Below, one piece after another: positions 10,527 through 22,640 of a stretch of 64,000 nucleotides of DNA. Below the pieces are notes generated by a model. The model was not told where the DNA came from and did not search any database. It saw nothing but the letters and a program-made list of their open reading frames with translations. A program made the position numbers and the translations under genes. The number at the start of each line of letters is the position of its first letter. The stretch's first letter is position 1. This stretch comes from Xestospongia bergquistia (Eukaryota; Porifera; Demospongiae; Haplosclerida; Petrosiidae), in the NCBI GenBank assembly GCA_963965975.1, contig OZ014411.1, forward strand, positions 5,813,001 to 5,877,000. The letters run 5' to 3'.

Positions 10527-12068
10527 TCAAAGTCTTTCATATTCATTATAAATTTGTCTTCGAAGGAAGTCATTCTCATAATAGTTCTCTGCTATAACAT
10601 TTGCATTAAATACATCACCACGACTGCGTAGTCTGTATTTTTGACTTAGTATTAGAAAGAGTAAAAAGCTTGTCAACATAACTATTGCATTCACAACAAA
10701 GACATAAAACTCACAACTTGGAATCCAATATCTATTTGAGTTTTTAAAGATCTCCACAATCTTCCATCCAGATATTTCATACAATCCTCCAACTCCATAA
10801 TAAACACCAATGAGTAGTCCTCTCATACTGTGTGGTGCTTGAGCAAAGACAAATTCAAGACCACTTGTCAAAATAAAAAGTGATCCAAAGGCTCCCACTA
10901 AGTTAGGTATTATCATAATATAAGAGTTGTGTAGGTAAGTACTGTGATCACTTAAATTTTGCATGTTTTGAAACATACACGTCTGATTTAGATTTTTCAC
11001 CTGTAAACTAAAATATAAATCGATGACAACAAATCCAACTTTGCTTAGAGTAGTCATTAAAAGTCCCAAGCCAATGGTCTTGAGTATTGTAAGGCGACAG
11101 TCAAAATGCTTTTTAACAAACAGATAAAAAGGTATTACGAGGACATTTACTATGTAATAGATAAAGTAAGATGAATCAAACAAGCATTGACCAAATGTTA
11201 ACGTTGTTGCTACAAGTCGTCCAATAGGTTGAACTGGAAATGACACCATTGTGATTACAACTACTATTGGCAGCAATCTAAACAATGTTTTAACATCTTC
11301 AACATCTTCCTCTGAGAAAGGTCCACCATACTTATCTTTACCTAAATCAATTCTAGAGGGGTGCTTTTCTTCCCAATAAGTGAGGGCAGAACGTTGTACA
11401 GGATACTTGTTTTTCTTAGCAAAACAGAGAACATTGCGCGCTAATTTTAAAGGATTTCTTGATGGTATGTATTCATTAAAATGCTTCTTTAATATGCAGC
11501 CAGAAATAATAACATTAACCAAACACAGAAAGTGAAAGAAAGTAACATAGATATCATATTTGGTATCCAATTGTATAAGACAACTTGCAAATGCCGTAAA
11601 TAGATAACCAAGATAATTAGACCAAGTAAAAAACCATACATACCTACTAAGTTGTTGTGAAGTGGCTGTCATGAGTTGATCTGATCCAAGCAACAAATTA
11701 ACTATAAGAAAAGCTTTTTGAGAAAGAGCTAATATACGTAATGCAATGTCAATTATTAGGTTGGCCTCCTGGAACTTATCAACAATAGCTAACATGAGAA
11801 TAAGCAGACCAGTGACTAAAGAGGCCAGTACTAGATTGAACATGACAGTCTTAAAACGTCCAAATTTGATGTCAGCATAAAGACCAGCAATTGGAAGTGA
11901 TAGATAAAAAGCAATAGATAGAATGACCTCAAAGATATGCAAGAAAAGATGGTCTTCATTACGGTCTCCTTTTATGGAAAAGAATAACGAAGGAGCCACT
12001 AGGTGTACCAGAGTCGTCCAAATTAGAGTTAAAATGGCTGTTTTGGGGAATGAAATCTGACGTGCCAT
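10527..12068 (-). CDS. POT/SLC15-like major facilitator transporter
   Basis: This 513-residue multi-pass membrane protein has about 11-12 hydrophobic segments. The PTR-type signature GLYADIKFGRFKT (62-74) sits after the second membrane helix. A cytosolic linker contains YWEEKHPSRIDLGKDKYGGPF (231-251) and then EEDVEDVKTLFRLLP, a pattern known from proton-coupled oligopeptide transporter relatives in animals. The likely role is import of small peptides, amino acids or related solutes across the plasma or an endosomal membrane. The ExxER motif that couples protons in classical POTs is not visible in the first helix, so substrate and coupling are uncertain. The ATG at 12,068 is the natural start. 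The gene is intronless, with TATA-poor flanks and no evident operon-like partner. Confidence 0.8.
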   Translation of the reverse strand: MARQISFPKTAILTLIWTTLVHLVAPSLFFSIKGDRNEDHLFLHIFEVILSIAFYLSLPIAGLYADIKFGRFKTVMFNLVLASLVTGLLILMLAIVDKFQEANLIIDIALRILALSQKAFLIVNLLLGSDQLMTATSQQLSRYVWFFTWSNYLGYLFTAFASCLIQLDTKYDIYVTFFHFLCLVNVIISGCILKKHFNEYIPSRNPLKLARNVLCFAKKNKYPVQRSALTYWEEKHPSRIDLGKDKYGGPFSEEDVEDVKTLFRLLPIVVVITMVSFPVQPIGRLVATTLTFGQCLFDSSYFIYYIVNVLVIPFYLFVKKHFDCRLTILKTIGLGLLMTTLSKVGFVVIDLYFSLQVKNLNQTCMFQNMQNLSDHSTYLHNSYIMIIPNLVGAFGSLFILTSGLEFVFAQAPHSMRGLLIGVYYGVGGLYEISGWKIVEIFKNSNRYWIPSCEFYVFVVNAIVMLTSFLLFLILSQKYRLRSRGDVFNANVIAENYYENDFLRRQIYNEYERL

Positions 12069-13783
12069 TGTAGAAGAGCACTAGATAGAAATGTTGTTAC
12101 AATAAATAACTCTAGATTTATAAGATACTAGATAATAGATTTGTTATCATTCACTCTCTATTTTGTTGTCAATGATATAGGGTAATTATTGCAATTCAAC
12201 AATTAAGGGAAATTTCTATTTCAAACACTAAGTATTGTAATCAGTTTGAAAGTGAAAGCTGTTTTGCTTACTTTTAAGATGCACATTTGTGTCTCCTCAT
12301 TATGTAAGCAATTAATAACTCATTGAGAAAATAGCTATAGTGGAAATTATCATGCATATTGACAAAATTTCTCTAATCGTAACAAGTGAGCTAGAGTAGA
12401 AGTATATTGATGTCTGTAAGAGTTTAAGTTAGATCATGTTTTTAGTCAATAAATCATACAGATACATGTGTAAAATCATATTAGTACATCAAATACCAGA
12501 ATATGTAAGAAAGAGGCATAGAACTGATTAAATATATATGTTGTTGTACATACCACTTACATGACTCACACTGATTGGTTGGTATACATGTGTCTGAATG
12601 TGGAACTAAAATGGATCAGTTGATTTAAACAATCCATTGTCATTTTTATTGCAAATAGTACACAACGAGATACTGAGAACTATAGCAAACACCACTCTGT
12701 ATTAATATTATACTACAGTTGCCCAGACAATGTGATAGTAATGGCATTAACAGAAGTAGGCAATAGATTTCCCTAGTAAGAGAAAACACCATATGCTCTT
12801 CCCTTCCATATTACTACAGTATAAATATAAGAAGTAAGTACACCTGTTCCAATTACTAATATACTACAGTTGCCTCAAACATTGCTTGTTGTAATGTTTC
12901 AACAGAGTGGGCAACAGATTTCCCTATTAAGAGAAAGCAACACATGTCTTACCCTTCTTTGTTACTACAATGCAAACAAAATGGGCTAGAAGATGTCATA
13001 GATGTTCTTTAGGCTAGGAGAAGGAGCAAGAGCAAAAGTAGTGATCATATAAAATAGTAGAGAAACGATCAGCCAAAGGACACATATTAAGCTATAAAAT
13101 CAACTTTATACTATATGAGACTTTGTACATAAGTATAGTGGGCAAGATTACATTTAATTTCCATTTGAACATTTTGAATCCTGTACTATAGCTGTCATAG
13201 GAAATGTCCTAAAGAAAACATGTCCTACAATAAAACGTACGTAATTTATTATCCTGTGATAAAATATATCGTTTCTTAGGACACAATTTATCAGCAAATG
13301 TTTGTCCTTTTTATCAAATATTTATCATAGAACAAACAACTCATTACAGAATTTTTACCCTAAGATAAAATATCTCAACAAACTTTTCATCTTTGTATGC
13401 TTCCTATATTTTATCCCACCTAAGATAATAGATGCTACATTTCATCTGAAAGAATTTGTAATACTATACAATGCAGGGACGTACCAATTTGTACGTAATG
13501 ACAGTACATATTTAAAAAAATTAAAAAATAGTTAATAAATAATTCAATATAGTGAATTCGCTTATTTTGATTTTGCTCACGTGACCCAAAATACTGGAGG
13601 CGTTTTAACTGTTGACCTAGTGAGCTAGTCTTGCTTAAATTATTAGCGGGTAAAGTGTGATATCATATTTTTGACCAAGACAAGAGGTTAATTGTAAGTT
13701 ACTTTGAATGTAGTGTAATGAGCTGTCTGTAAAATTTTGTAGATTAATTAACTGATTATCACTTTTATATCAATGTTCTAATC
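12069..13783. other. Intergenic region with a short tandem duplication
   Basis: Two diverged copies of a block beginning TACTACAGTTGCC and containing GGCAA(T/C)AGATTTCCCTA lie at about 12,709-12,830 and 12,861-12,975. The rest is AT-rich with no exon I can support. The part next to 13,784 should hold the NLR promoter, but no clear element stands out. Confidence 0.45.
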
Positions 13784-16700
13784 ATGATTGATGTCAGCCA
13801 ATGGAGAATTAGTATTGGATTATGGTGCTGTCATAAAATACTGTATAGCACTAAAAAGGCAACCAATGGTATTAATACCTTAGGTTGGGTGAAGTCACTA
13901 TACATATGGTTAAGAGGACCAAGAGATGATAATCATGTTCACATGACCTTCTCTGTAGTCTTGTTTCTCTTACTTCTTCTCATTTTATCAGGTGATGTTG
14001 AACTTAACCCAGGACCTAAAACAGGTAAATAATTATAAATTAGCACATCACTGTAGAAGTATTCTTACAGTTGATTATATGTACATAGTGGACACATGTA
14101 CAAGATGGTACTGTGCTAAGATACAAATTACTGAATACTAACATATTGAATCAACCTCCAAGTTTTATTTGTTGTTATGTCTTCATTATCAAAACTATAA
14201 TATTGTATAAATGTTTGATTTGATAATACAAAATAATTCTTTCTATGCTTGACCATGTAATTAAAATTATTGGGATAAATAAAGTTGATGCATCATAATT
14301 AAATTAATCCTCAACCTGTTGCCTGTCATAGGTTCACTAGACATAAACTGTATATGCATTATAAAGTACACATGTTCTGTTTTACAAACATTTGTAAACT
14401 TATTGAAAATGATTCATTGTTAACATTTTTTTAATAAAATTACATCAATATATTAATGCATACTGGGTTTATTTACAAACAGTGAATAAGATTTGTAAAT
14501 AGTTTCTATTGATAGGATACATTATATATAATGAATATTTATTACTTATGTCATATTTCTCAGATATTTTAAAGAAGGTTCCTGATAAACATGATCTATT
14601 AAATTTGTTAGCTGGTATTGATGACATGTGGTATGAAATTGGATTATCACTCAAAGTTGCTAACAACATTTTAAGAGGCTTACAAAGTGAAAAAGTGACC
14701 AACATCATTAAACTGGATCAAGTACTTCAAAGTTGGATAGATACTCAATCATCACCTGTCACGTGGGATACAGTAATGACTGCTATTAATGGACCTATAG
14801 TTAACAATGTACAGAAAGCTAAGGACATACAAAAATATCTCACTAAAGGTAAATGAACAATACAGGAATATTTTATAATTTGTGGCTTACTTATGTAACT
14901 CATGTAGTTTTGTTTTACTTTTAACAAAGTCAAAACTATAGGCACTACATGTCAATAAACCATAAATCATTCAGTTCTTTATGTTATGATAGTTGGTAAA
15001 TTTACTTTGTATTTTTATGTGTAATCCTAAATGATGCATGCTAGTATTAATTGTAAATTGATAATAAGGCTATAAAGCTTTCCCTAAATATCTACTAAAC
15101 AATAAAGGGCATCAGTACTATATATTAAGTGACACCAAGTGATATCAACAAATTGTAAAGTCATCAGTTATATACACCCACTCAACCAATAATCTTTGAT
15201 ACTAAAAAAAGACTAGCATATTATATATAATATATCTATCTATCTATCTATATATATATAATTATATATATATGCTTATACAGATTGGATGATGCAAACT
15301 GTTTACATATTGTTAGAACTAGTAATGATTTTAAAAAAAATAAACACAATATGATTTTGTAAACAGTCAAATCTAGAAAACAAAACTGTATTATATTTAC
15401 TTTCAGTTTCTATCACACAATCTGTATAAACAATCATATATTGGTTAAATCAACCAATCAATTTTTACATTGGTATAGCCAATTTTATTACATGATTGCT
15501 CTGACACAGCAATGAGTATGTTTTAGTTGATAAAACTAAAGATAGCTGATGTTGAGTTGCTTTATGCAGTCTTATCATTTTTCATGTAGTGCTAATTATC
15601 AAACTAGTGTACAAAAAGAATGTTAATAAGAAAAAACAGACTACATGTACTAGTCCACTATCCAGTTGCCCTTTCATAAAGTGTTAGAGTAGATGCATTG
15701 GGGTAATGTGAAAACTATCTTTCTAAATATGATCTAATTCTATGTATTTTAGATGAGTATAAGGACAAAGCTTCACCTACCAGTTCATTAGACCCTGATG
15801 TTCAGAGATATTGTGACATCATGATAGACCAATACAAACACCAACCAATTATTCCTACAGACTGGCCACCACGTGTGGGACAAGACTTCTTTGGAACATT
15901 AAAATTACTACAAACACAGGAAAGAGATGCTGATCCACAAACGATACTACAGAAACAGTGGTTTATGTTAAGAGGACAAGTTGACAAAATACCTCAAGTT
16001 ACTCATTGTATGCTGATGGATATCCAAGATATTCTTAAACAAAGTGATAGTTGTCAGTCTTTGAGAGTAGTAGTTGATGGTCCTCCTGGTATTGGCAAGA
16101 CAACACTTTGTCGTAAACTAATGAATATGTGGGCTAAAGGAGAAATCATGTATGGACAATATCATTTGGTACTTTACTGTCCTTTAAGAAATGATAAAGT
16201 GGCTCAAGCTAGAGGACTACAAGACCTTCTAAAACATGCATACAACTGTGATGAAGTTTCTGTTGTGTCTGATTGGTTGCATAGAATACATGGAGAAGGA
16301 TTACTAATAATGTTTGATGGCTGGGATGAATTAAGTACAGATCTCAGAGTATCCTCACTAGCAGCTAATATAATTCGTAAGGAGATGTTAGCTAGATGCT
16401 CAGTAGTTGTTACTTCTCGTAGCTATGCCTCTTCTTCACTGTTAGGAATATGTGCAGTAAACAAACATGTTGAAATCATAGGGTTTTCAGAGGAGGATAT
16501 TAAGGCTGTAGTCAAAGGAACTCTAGAAAAGAAACCACACCTAGCAGAGAGACTCATCCAAGATCTTAAAGTGCGAGCTGATGTCCAGTCATTATGTTAT
16601 GTTCCACTATTCTGTTCCATGGTCATCTTAGTTTATCGTAAGTCAGATGGACAGTTGCCAACAACACTCACAGAGTTGTATGAAAACTTCATTCTACAAA

Positions 16701-18982
16701 CTATCAGAAGACATGTAAAATTAAAGAGGACACACAATATTGAACCTAGACAATTACACAGCCTTCATTATTTACCTTCAGTCTTAGAGACAGTTTTGCT
16801 GGAGATTTGCAAATTTGCTTACCTTGGCTTAAAAGAATACAATCCAAGGATGACATTTTCTTCACTCCAACAGTCTAGATCTCTTAATATGTCAATGAAA
16901 GAAGTCTATCTTGACCTAATGACAATGTTTACTATTTATGATGAGGAAAGCTATCAATTCCTTCACTTGAGTATTCAAGAATTTCTAGCAGCATGGTGGA
17001 TAGCTAAATACGAGAAGACAGAGAAAGTATTTGCTGATTGTTTTCTCATTGATCACTTTCATATGTGTTTGAGGTTTGTAGCTGGTTTGACTGGATTAAA
17101 AGATGTCTGCTATTCTCATTATTTTACAAAAGTTCCTCCAGTGAATGTAGGCTGTATTAGACAACCACACTTTGGTTTTAGTGCATATAGACATGCAAGT
17201 TTTTATAAGAACAAAAATGTATACTTCACATTTGATTCTAATGGTATTGACAGAAGCCATTGTCGTGATCTCTCCAATCAAACTGAATATATTGATGTGT
17301 TCACGTTTCATCTTCTTTATGAGTCACAAAATCAGCTTCTCTGTCAAACCTTTACCAATTCTATTAAATCTTCACTTTGTAGTTGTAGATTGAAACCAGA
17401 TCATTTAACATTATTTGATATACTTTGTCTGAAATTCTTTTTATGCCAGTCTAATTCTTTGTGGTATCATCTTGACTTGAGAGGGTTCAGAGGCAGTCAG
17501 TTGTCATTGCTTATTGATGGTTTTTCTAAACTTACACGTCATGATAACTGTAAGATAAGAATACTAGAACTAGATCTTTACAGTAGACATGATCCAGTTA
17601 ATTTAGACTCATTAACAAAATTATTTTCTTCACCAATATCCCACACATTAAAAGAATGCTACATCACTACCAGAACAAATGTCCTGGAAGATCTTCCTAA
17701 GTATATTAACTTATTAAAATATCTTGTAAAAGCTAAAAATCTTAAAGTTGTCCAATTTGGTGCAACATGGTTTGAATCAGCTTCTAAACATTATCTTGAA
17801 AGAACAGAAGAGTCAACTTTTCGAGATTTACAAAATCAAATTGAATCATCATTATTAGATGAATTGGTTATTCAAGTGATAACAAATTGCAACAAACCAG
17901 GAGAATTGTTTTATAGTGACTTCATCTCTTTAATTAACTGTACAATATTTGGAGTAGCAAAAAGTTTGACTATAAAATCACTTCAATTATTTCTAATTGA
18001 CAAAAGTTCTCACAATTATCCTGTAATTTCTAATGAGGCAATTACTAGTTTACTTAACAGTCAAGTATTACAACACCTTAGTTTAAGTTTTCCTGATCAA
18101 ATGTTAAAATCACTTGAATTATCAGAAGTAAGGGCTCCTTTGACTTCACTAAACATTGCCAGACAACCAGGACAATTTAAAAGAGATCTTCCACATCTTG
18201 TAAAGGGGTTGCACTGTTTGACACGATATGGTGTGATAAATAATGATGAAATAATACAATTAAACATTACTCATCCTTATCTACAAGTACTAGTAGTAAC
18301 AGTTGACTCTGAAGATAATGCTGGTATGTTGTTTACTTGTCTACATACAAATGATACTTTGAAAGCTCTTCGAGTTAGATTTCACAAAGATGTCCTTGAT
18401 TGTCATGATGTCTGTAATGCTTTTGAAACTATGTTGTGTCACAATCAAACAATAAAGTGCTTGGAAATTGATCATAGTCAATTCAAAGTCATATCAATGA
18501 CATACCTCACTCACCTTATTAATGGTCTTCAACACAATTCAGGAATTCATGAGTTAAGGACACCTATTCCTTTGTCAATAGCTGATCTCAATGTAGTTTT
18601 TTCTCTCTTTATTGACAAAAGGGACATTACTGATCTTCATTTGGATTTTAAGAGAAGTGACGACAAAATTAAAGCAGTAAATGTGAAAGGAGACATATTC
18701 TTAGATCATACTATTCCATTATTAAGAGATATGATTGAGAAACATGAGACATTACTGTTTTTGAAATTAAGTGGTTCTACAATTGAAGAACATCCTAAAT
18801 ATCAATATAGTGAGAACAGTAATGTACAAAGGTTTTGGGAGACTGTTCTACAACAGACCACAATCAAGTTTCTGATTATGAAGCCAACATCAATTTTAAA
18901 GTACAATTTACATTTAGTAAGAAAGAAAAAAGATATTGTTACAAAAGGAGCTTCTCCAGTTATTGATTGGATTGATATGTAA
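13784..18982 (+). CDS. NLR: 2A signal, Death, NACHT, LRR-like (3 exons)
   Basis: This is an intracellular pattern-recognition receptor of the NLR type. Exons are 13,784-14,024, 14,564-14,848 and 15,753-18,982, with GT-AG borders and phase 1 at both introns; together they give 1,251 residues. Exon 1 ends in a hydrophobic run and a perfect 2A motif (70-78). Exon 2 is a Death domain (81-175). Exon 3 has NACHT: Walker A GPPGIGKTT (285-293), Walker B LLIMFDGWDEL (359-369), sensor SVVVTSR (392-398), the helical-domain Pro in VPLF and the winged-helix motif LHLSIQEFLAAWW (579-591). After about residue 700 come irregular leucine-rich segments. Translation may instead start at the ATG at 13,943. If the 2A acts, the released protein begins at Pro78. 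The frame is intact. The family is known to be expanded in sponges; the ligand is unknown. Confidence 0.87.
13943..14017 (+). other. 2A-like ribosome-skipping peptide within a signal-like N-terminus
   Basis: Residues 54-78 of the NLR read MTFSVVLFLLLLLILS and then GDVELNPGP. The last nine residues match the 2A consensus (D-V/I-E-x-N-P-G-P), where the ribosome fails to join Gly77 and Pro78. The leucine-rich run in front resembles a signal-peptide core. N-terminal 2A sequences that double as signal peptides are known from NLR genes of sea urchin and other invertebrates, giving dual targeting. Here the motif lies just before the splice donor at 14,025, so it forms a separable cassette ahead of the Death domain. 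The activity is inferred from the motif. Confidence 0.88.
14564..14848 (+). CDS. NLR exon 2: Death domain
   Basis: This is a 285-nt symmetrical phase 1-1 exon, bordered by TTTCTCAG and GTAAAT. It encodes about 95 residues with a Death-fold pattern: LLNLLAGIDDMWYEIG, then VLQSWIDTQ, then VTWDTVMTAI and a final helix IQKYL. Homotypic binding to another Death domain is the expected role. It resembles the Death domain encoded at 60,037-60,344. Confidence 0.85.
15228..15266. repeat. TATC/TA microsatellite
   Basis: A run of CTAT repeats followed by TA repeats lies in intron 2 of the NLR gene. It is a simple repeat with no further content. Confidence 0.8.
15753..18982 (+). CDS. NLR exon 3: NACHT and LRR-like region
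   Basis: A single exon of 3,230 nt codes for residues 176 (split codon) to 1,251 and ends at TAA 18,980-18,982. The NACHT ATPase and its winged-helix part lie in the first 400 residues. The rest has loosely spaced leucine-rich strands such as LDLRGF, ILELDLYS and LQHLSLSF, so a ligand-sensing role is likely. No frame break was seen. Confidence 0.88.
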
Positions 18983-21900
18983 ACAGATACATGACCTGAA
19001 AGAACACCCTCTATCTTACATAACAATTAATATTACCTTTTATCAATGTTCGTGTTTCTTTTCCCACACAATACACACGCACACACAGAGACAGCATTCA
19101 TTGAAAGTTACAAGTGATAATTTGCCATCTTATGTTATGTGTATATAAATTAATATAAAATTATATTTTAGTTCTAAAACATAAAATGAGCAAATAAATG
19201 AAAAACATGACAACAGCAATCTGTTACTGTTATAAACAACAAGTACTATTATATGAAAACGAGTATTTATAATAAAATAAAAAACAGATATAACAGGACA
19301 TAAATAAATAAATCAACACACAAGAGTCAAAAAGGGAGTGGATGCAATACAAAAACAAGAAAGAGTTGTTAGTAATTATCAGATATAATTTTTATTATTC
19401 TTAATTGATGATATTATTTATAAGTTCTTATATCCAAGAAGTGATCAGCTATGTCATATTCATATACTAAGCCTTTGTCATATGTATTTCAGTGGTAAAA
19501 GCTGTCAACATTATTTTTACTATGACTTTTAATGGGACTGTCTGCCTTAAATTCTGCTACATTTATTGCAACAAAGAAGTATTATATTCTCTGTAGGGAC
19601 ATTCATAGAACATTTCTACATTAGGCTTGAGATCTTTAGAAATGTTAATTGACTTGTTGACAAATAATTTTTTTTCAGAGCAAATATATACACCTCAATT
19701 TAGGTCTGACTCCAATTGTATGTCAGTTACTATTACATGTAAGACTGAACTGGTATTAGTTGCAACATACAAAACTATTGCTAAGTTACTATCAAGGTCA
19801 GCTCCATATACTGTATTTGCTTAAAGAAATAACTGAATGATATAAATACAAGTGTGAGTAGTATAGGACGGAAACAGAAGACTATGTTGATCTGCTCTGT
19901 ACAGCTCCTAATAGTTCATTGTCAGCTTAGACTTCACCTTCTAACCAAAACATGATTCATGCCACAGAACCAAGAAAACAAAGTATTCATTGCTCCTAGG
20001 AAAGGCAGTGACGACATTGACTGCCTAGTTCCAATTTAAGTCCATTAGAACAATCATGGGATCATACAGAGAGATAGGTGAAACATCAGCTGTCAATCGG
20101 AAACTCAAACTACATCTGGTACATAGGATGTCCAAAGAATCCAGACAATACTAAAGCAAGAAGTGACCATGTTCAGAAATAAAGAATTGATGTCATTCTT
20201 TATCTATTTGTAGTAGTTTGATAATATTACTGTTGTACTTCTTGTATATGAAGCTAGTAATAGAACAATATTCTCAAATTATAGCAAATAGTAGCTGATG
20301 CCAGCAAACATGTAATTTCATATTTAGGGGGTAAAGCAGAGATGTGATCATGAGGCTTGATGAAGCAAGTGATACTGCATAAATTCAAACATATATTTTA
20401 GTAGTGTCTATATATATACATATCTTCATAAAACATTAGTAATGTACAATATATTACATAAACTGTTAGATGTCAATTTAGTATAATAGTGAATGAAGCA
20501 ATGTCTATCCATATTTTATTTATAGTTTTGTTAACAAGTAGTTTTTAAAAAGTAATGTAATAATATAAATAAACTTTAAAAATTCTTCAGAAACTAATTT
20601 AACCAGATAATGTTAAAAGTAATAGCACATAATATTTTATAAAACAAAAAAGTTAAAACAAATTTATCTTAATTGATCATGATATTTGCTATCCATTCTT
20701 TCAAGTCTTCCAGTTCCTAAAGTATTGAAGTAAGTATTTGGTCATTTGATCATCAGATGTAATGTTGTGTATATGTAATATTTTTATTGTAGTATGTACA
20801 CTCTAACTTCAGTAATAGTGAGACAAATAATTAATGTTTCTCTCATAATATTTGTCTCATAATATGATATAATTGTAGTAATGTACACTCTAACTTCAGT
20901 AATATGTCTAAACTGACTCTGTCACATGATACAAGTTAATATAATAAAAGATATATAAGATTATTGTCAGACACTTCTATTGTATAATTGTAAAATTTCA
21001 TCCAAAAAACCATCAGTATTACATCAATTGGTAAATATGCATACATATATAGTAATACAACTGATGTAAATATATTATTTTTCAAACATCGTAAATAGAC
21101 TTTTTTCCCTGTGTATATACATGTAGTACACAGTAAAAAGTGATGGGTAGAAAGTACCCAAACTTTTGGGTCAAAACACCTGCAACTCAGGTAACCCATG
21201 TATTTGGTTAAAATAACCCAATGAAAATTATAGTTACAGCAACTGTCAAATGTATTGATGATTATAACCCACACCTATTGTTAAAGTAACATCTCATGTA
21301 AGTAGTTGAGGTAACAATTGCTGTTACTTTAACTTCGTGCACTGTGGTTACTGTAACACTTAGTAGGTTTGATTCTAACATATGTTGCAGTTATCATAAC
21401 TAGCAAAATAGGTTGTTATAACTAATATTGTTAATATAAATCATTGGTGGTGACATGACTGTTTGGTTTCATCATGTAATGTACTTTATTTTGATAGCCA
21501 CACTGAAATAAGCATGTTGTCATTTTAACTATAGTTACATCAATATGATCTAAGCCCAATTCAAAGTTCCTACAAGGCCAATACAAGTGTAACTCAATAA
21601 GAATGAAACAAACTAGTTGCATCTACAACCACATTGCTTTTACACCCACTTTACTATAGTAGTCGAATCATGGCTTCAATTAAAGCTATAAGCAGATACT
21701 ATTTCAACTTAATTAACCTAGTTAGTTAGGTTGAAACAGTATCCACCTCTCCCTCATAATTTCAGTTATTGGACATAAACTACAAAGACTACTTTTGGCT
21801 TCTAGTTGGCTTTTCACATATTAAGTTAGACCAGTTTTTGGCTTTATGGTAACTCAATATTGGGCTTACATCAACTTGATGAGATTCTGGTAACGAGGAC

Positions 21901-22607
21901 AATTAAGGGTTGAAATGACAAAATTCTATTTTTAAGTGCATTATTATACCTATGTCATTTCTGTTTCTTCACACCAGTCATTAATATCTGATTTATTTAA
22001 TTACAATGTTTATCATGGTCATATTTATATAAACTAACAGATGGTTTGACTTATATTTATCTAAAACACTATGTTATGTAAACTAATATTGCTTTTTCTC
22101 TCTTTTACCAATTTGTTTAATAACTAGATTACATTGTTATTTTGGTGTTAAACTAGTTATAGTAACAGTCAGTCAACATGGTAGTTTCAACCAACTTAGT
22201 TAAATTGACCCATTTTAGTTAAAGTTACCCAGGAGTGTCACTTCAATTACATGTAAGTTAATATAACCAATTTGTATTGTAGTTGATACAACCATTGCGG
22301 GTAGTTTTAACAAGTTATATATACTGAGGAAAGCTGGGACCTTAATCCTTAATCTTAATGTTTAAAGAAAGTATGCATAGAAATTTAACCTGATCTAGCT
22401 ATTCAATAAACAAAAATATCTCAGCAACAATTGAAACTTCAATTATATCAAAAAAAAATATTACCTGTACTGAGTTAATATTAAATTATTTACTTAATAT
22501 CAGTTATTAAACAATGATGTCGGAGTATATTATTAGGGCGTGATCAGTAAAGTTGAAGTGGGCATCAGCGTTAGCCTCCAAACTGTATCCTATAAAACTG
22601 TCTCAGT
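18983..22607. other. Intergenic region between NLR and ankyrin-Roc gene
   Basis: No exon could be supported. It holds a 3' flank rich in A/T, a short repeated block (TGTACACTCTAACTTCAG at about 20,795 and 20,882) and repeat R1 copy 2. The promoter of the downstream gene should lie in the last few hundred bases. A TATAAAA at about 22,591 is too close to the ATG to act as an ordinary TATA box. Confidence 0.45.
21129..22330. mobile_element. Dispersed repeat family R1, copy 2
   Basis: This matches 2,011-2,904 closely up to about 22,030 and then continues with similar short motifs (GTTAAATTGACCC, AAGTTACCCAGG) to about 22,330. It is non-coding. The longer extent suggests that copy 1 is truncated at this end. 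Terminal inverted repeats are not obvious, so the type is unknown. Confidence 0.55.
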
Positions 22608-22640
22608 ATGGCGACTAAAGATGGAAAAAAGATAGAAATT
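22608..22640 (+). CDS. Ankyrin-Roc gene exon 1 (start)
   Basis: Eleven codons from the ATG at 22,608 (MATKDGKKIEI) end at a strong donor GTAAGT in phase 0. This is the shortest exon and is supported by phase and by joining smoothly to exon 2. Confidence 0.65.

Noticed and set aside
13302..13535. Open frame of 77 codons upstream of the NLR
   Set aside because: No recognisable motif, AT-driven composition and no splice link to the NLR.
22591..22597. TATA box for the ankyrin-Roc gene
   Set aside because: It lies about 15 bases before the ATG, too close for an ordinary TATA-driven start with a leader.
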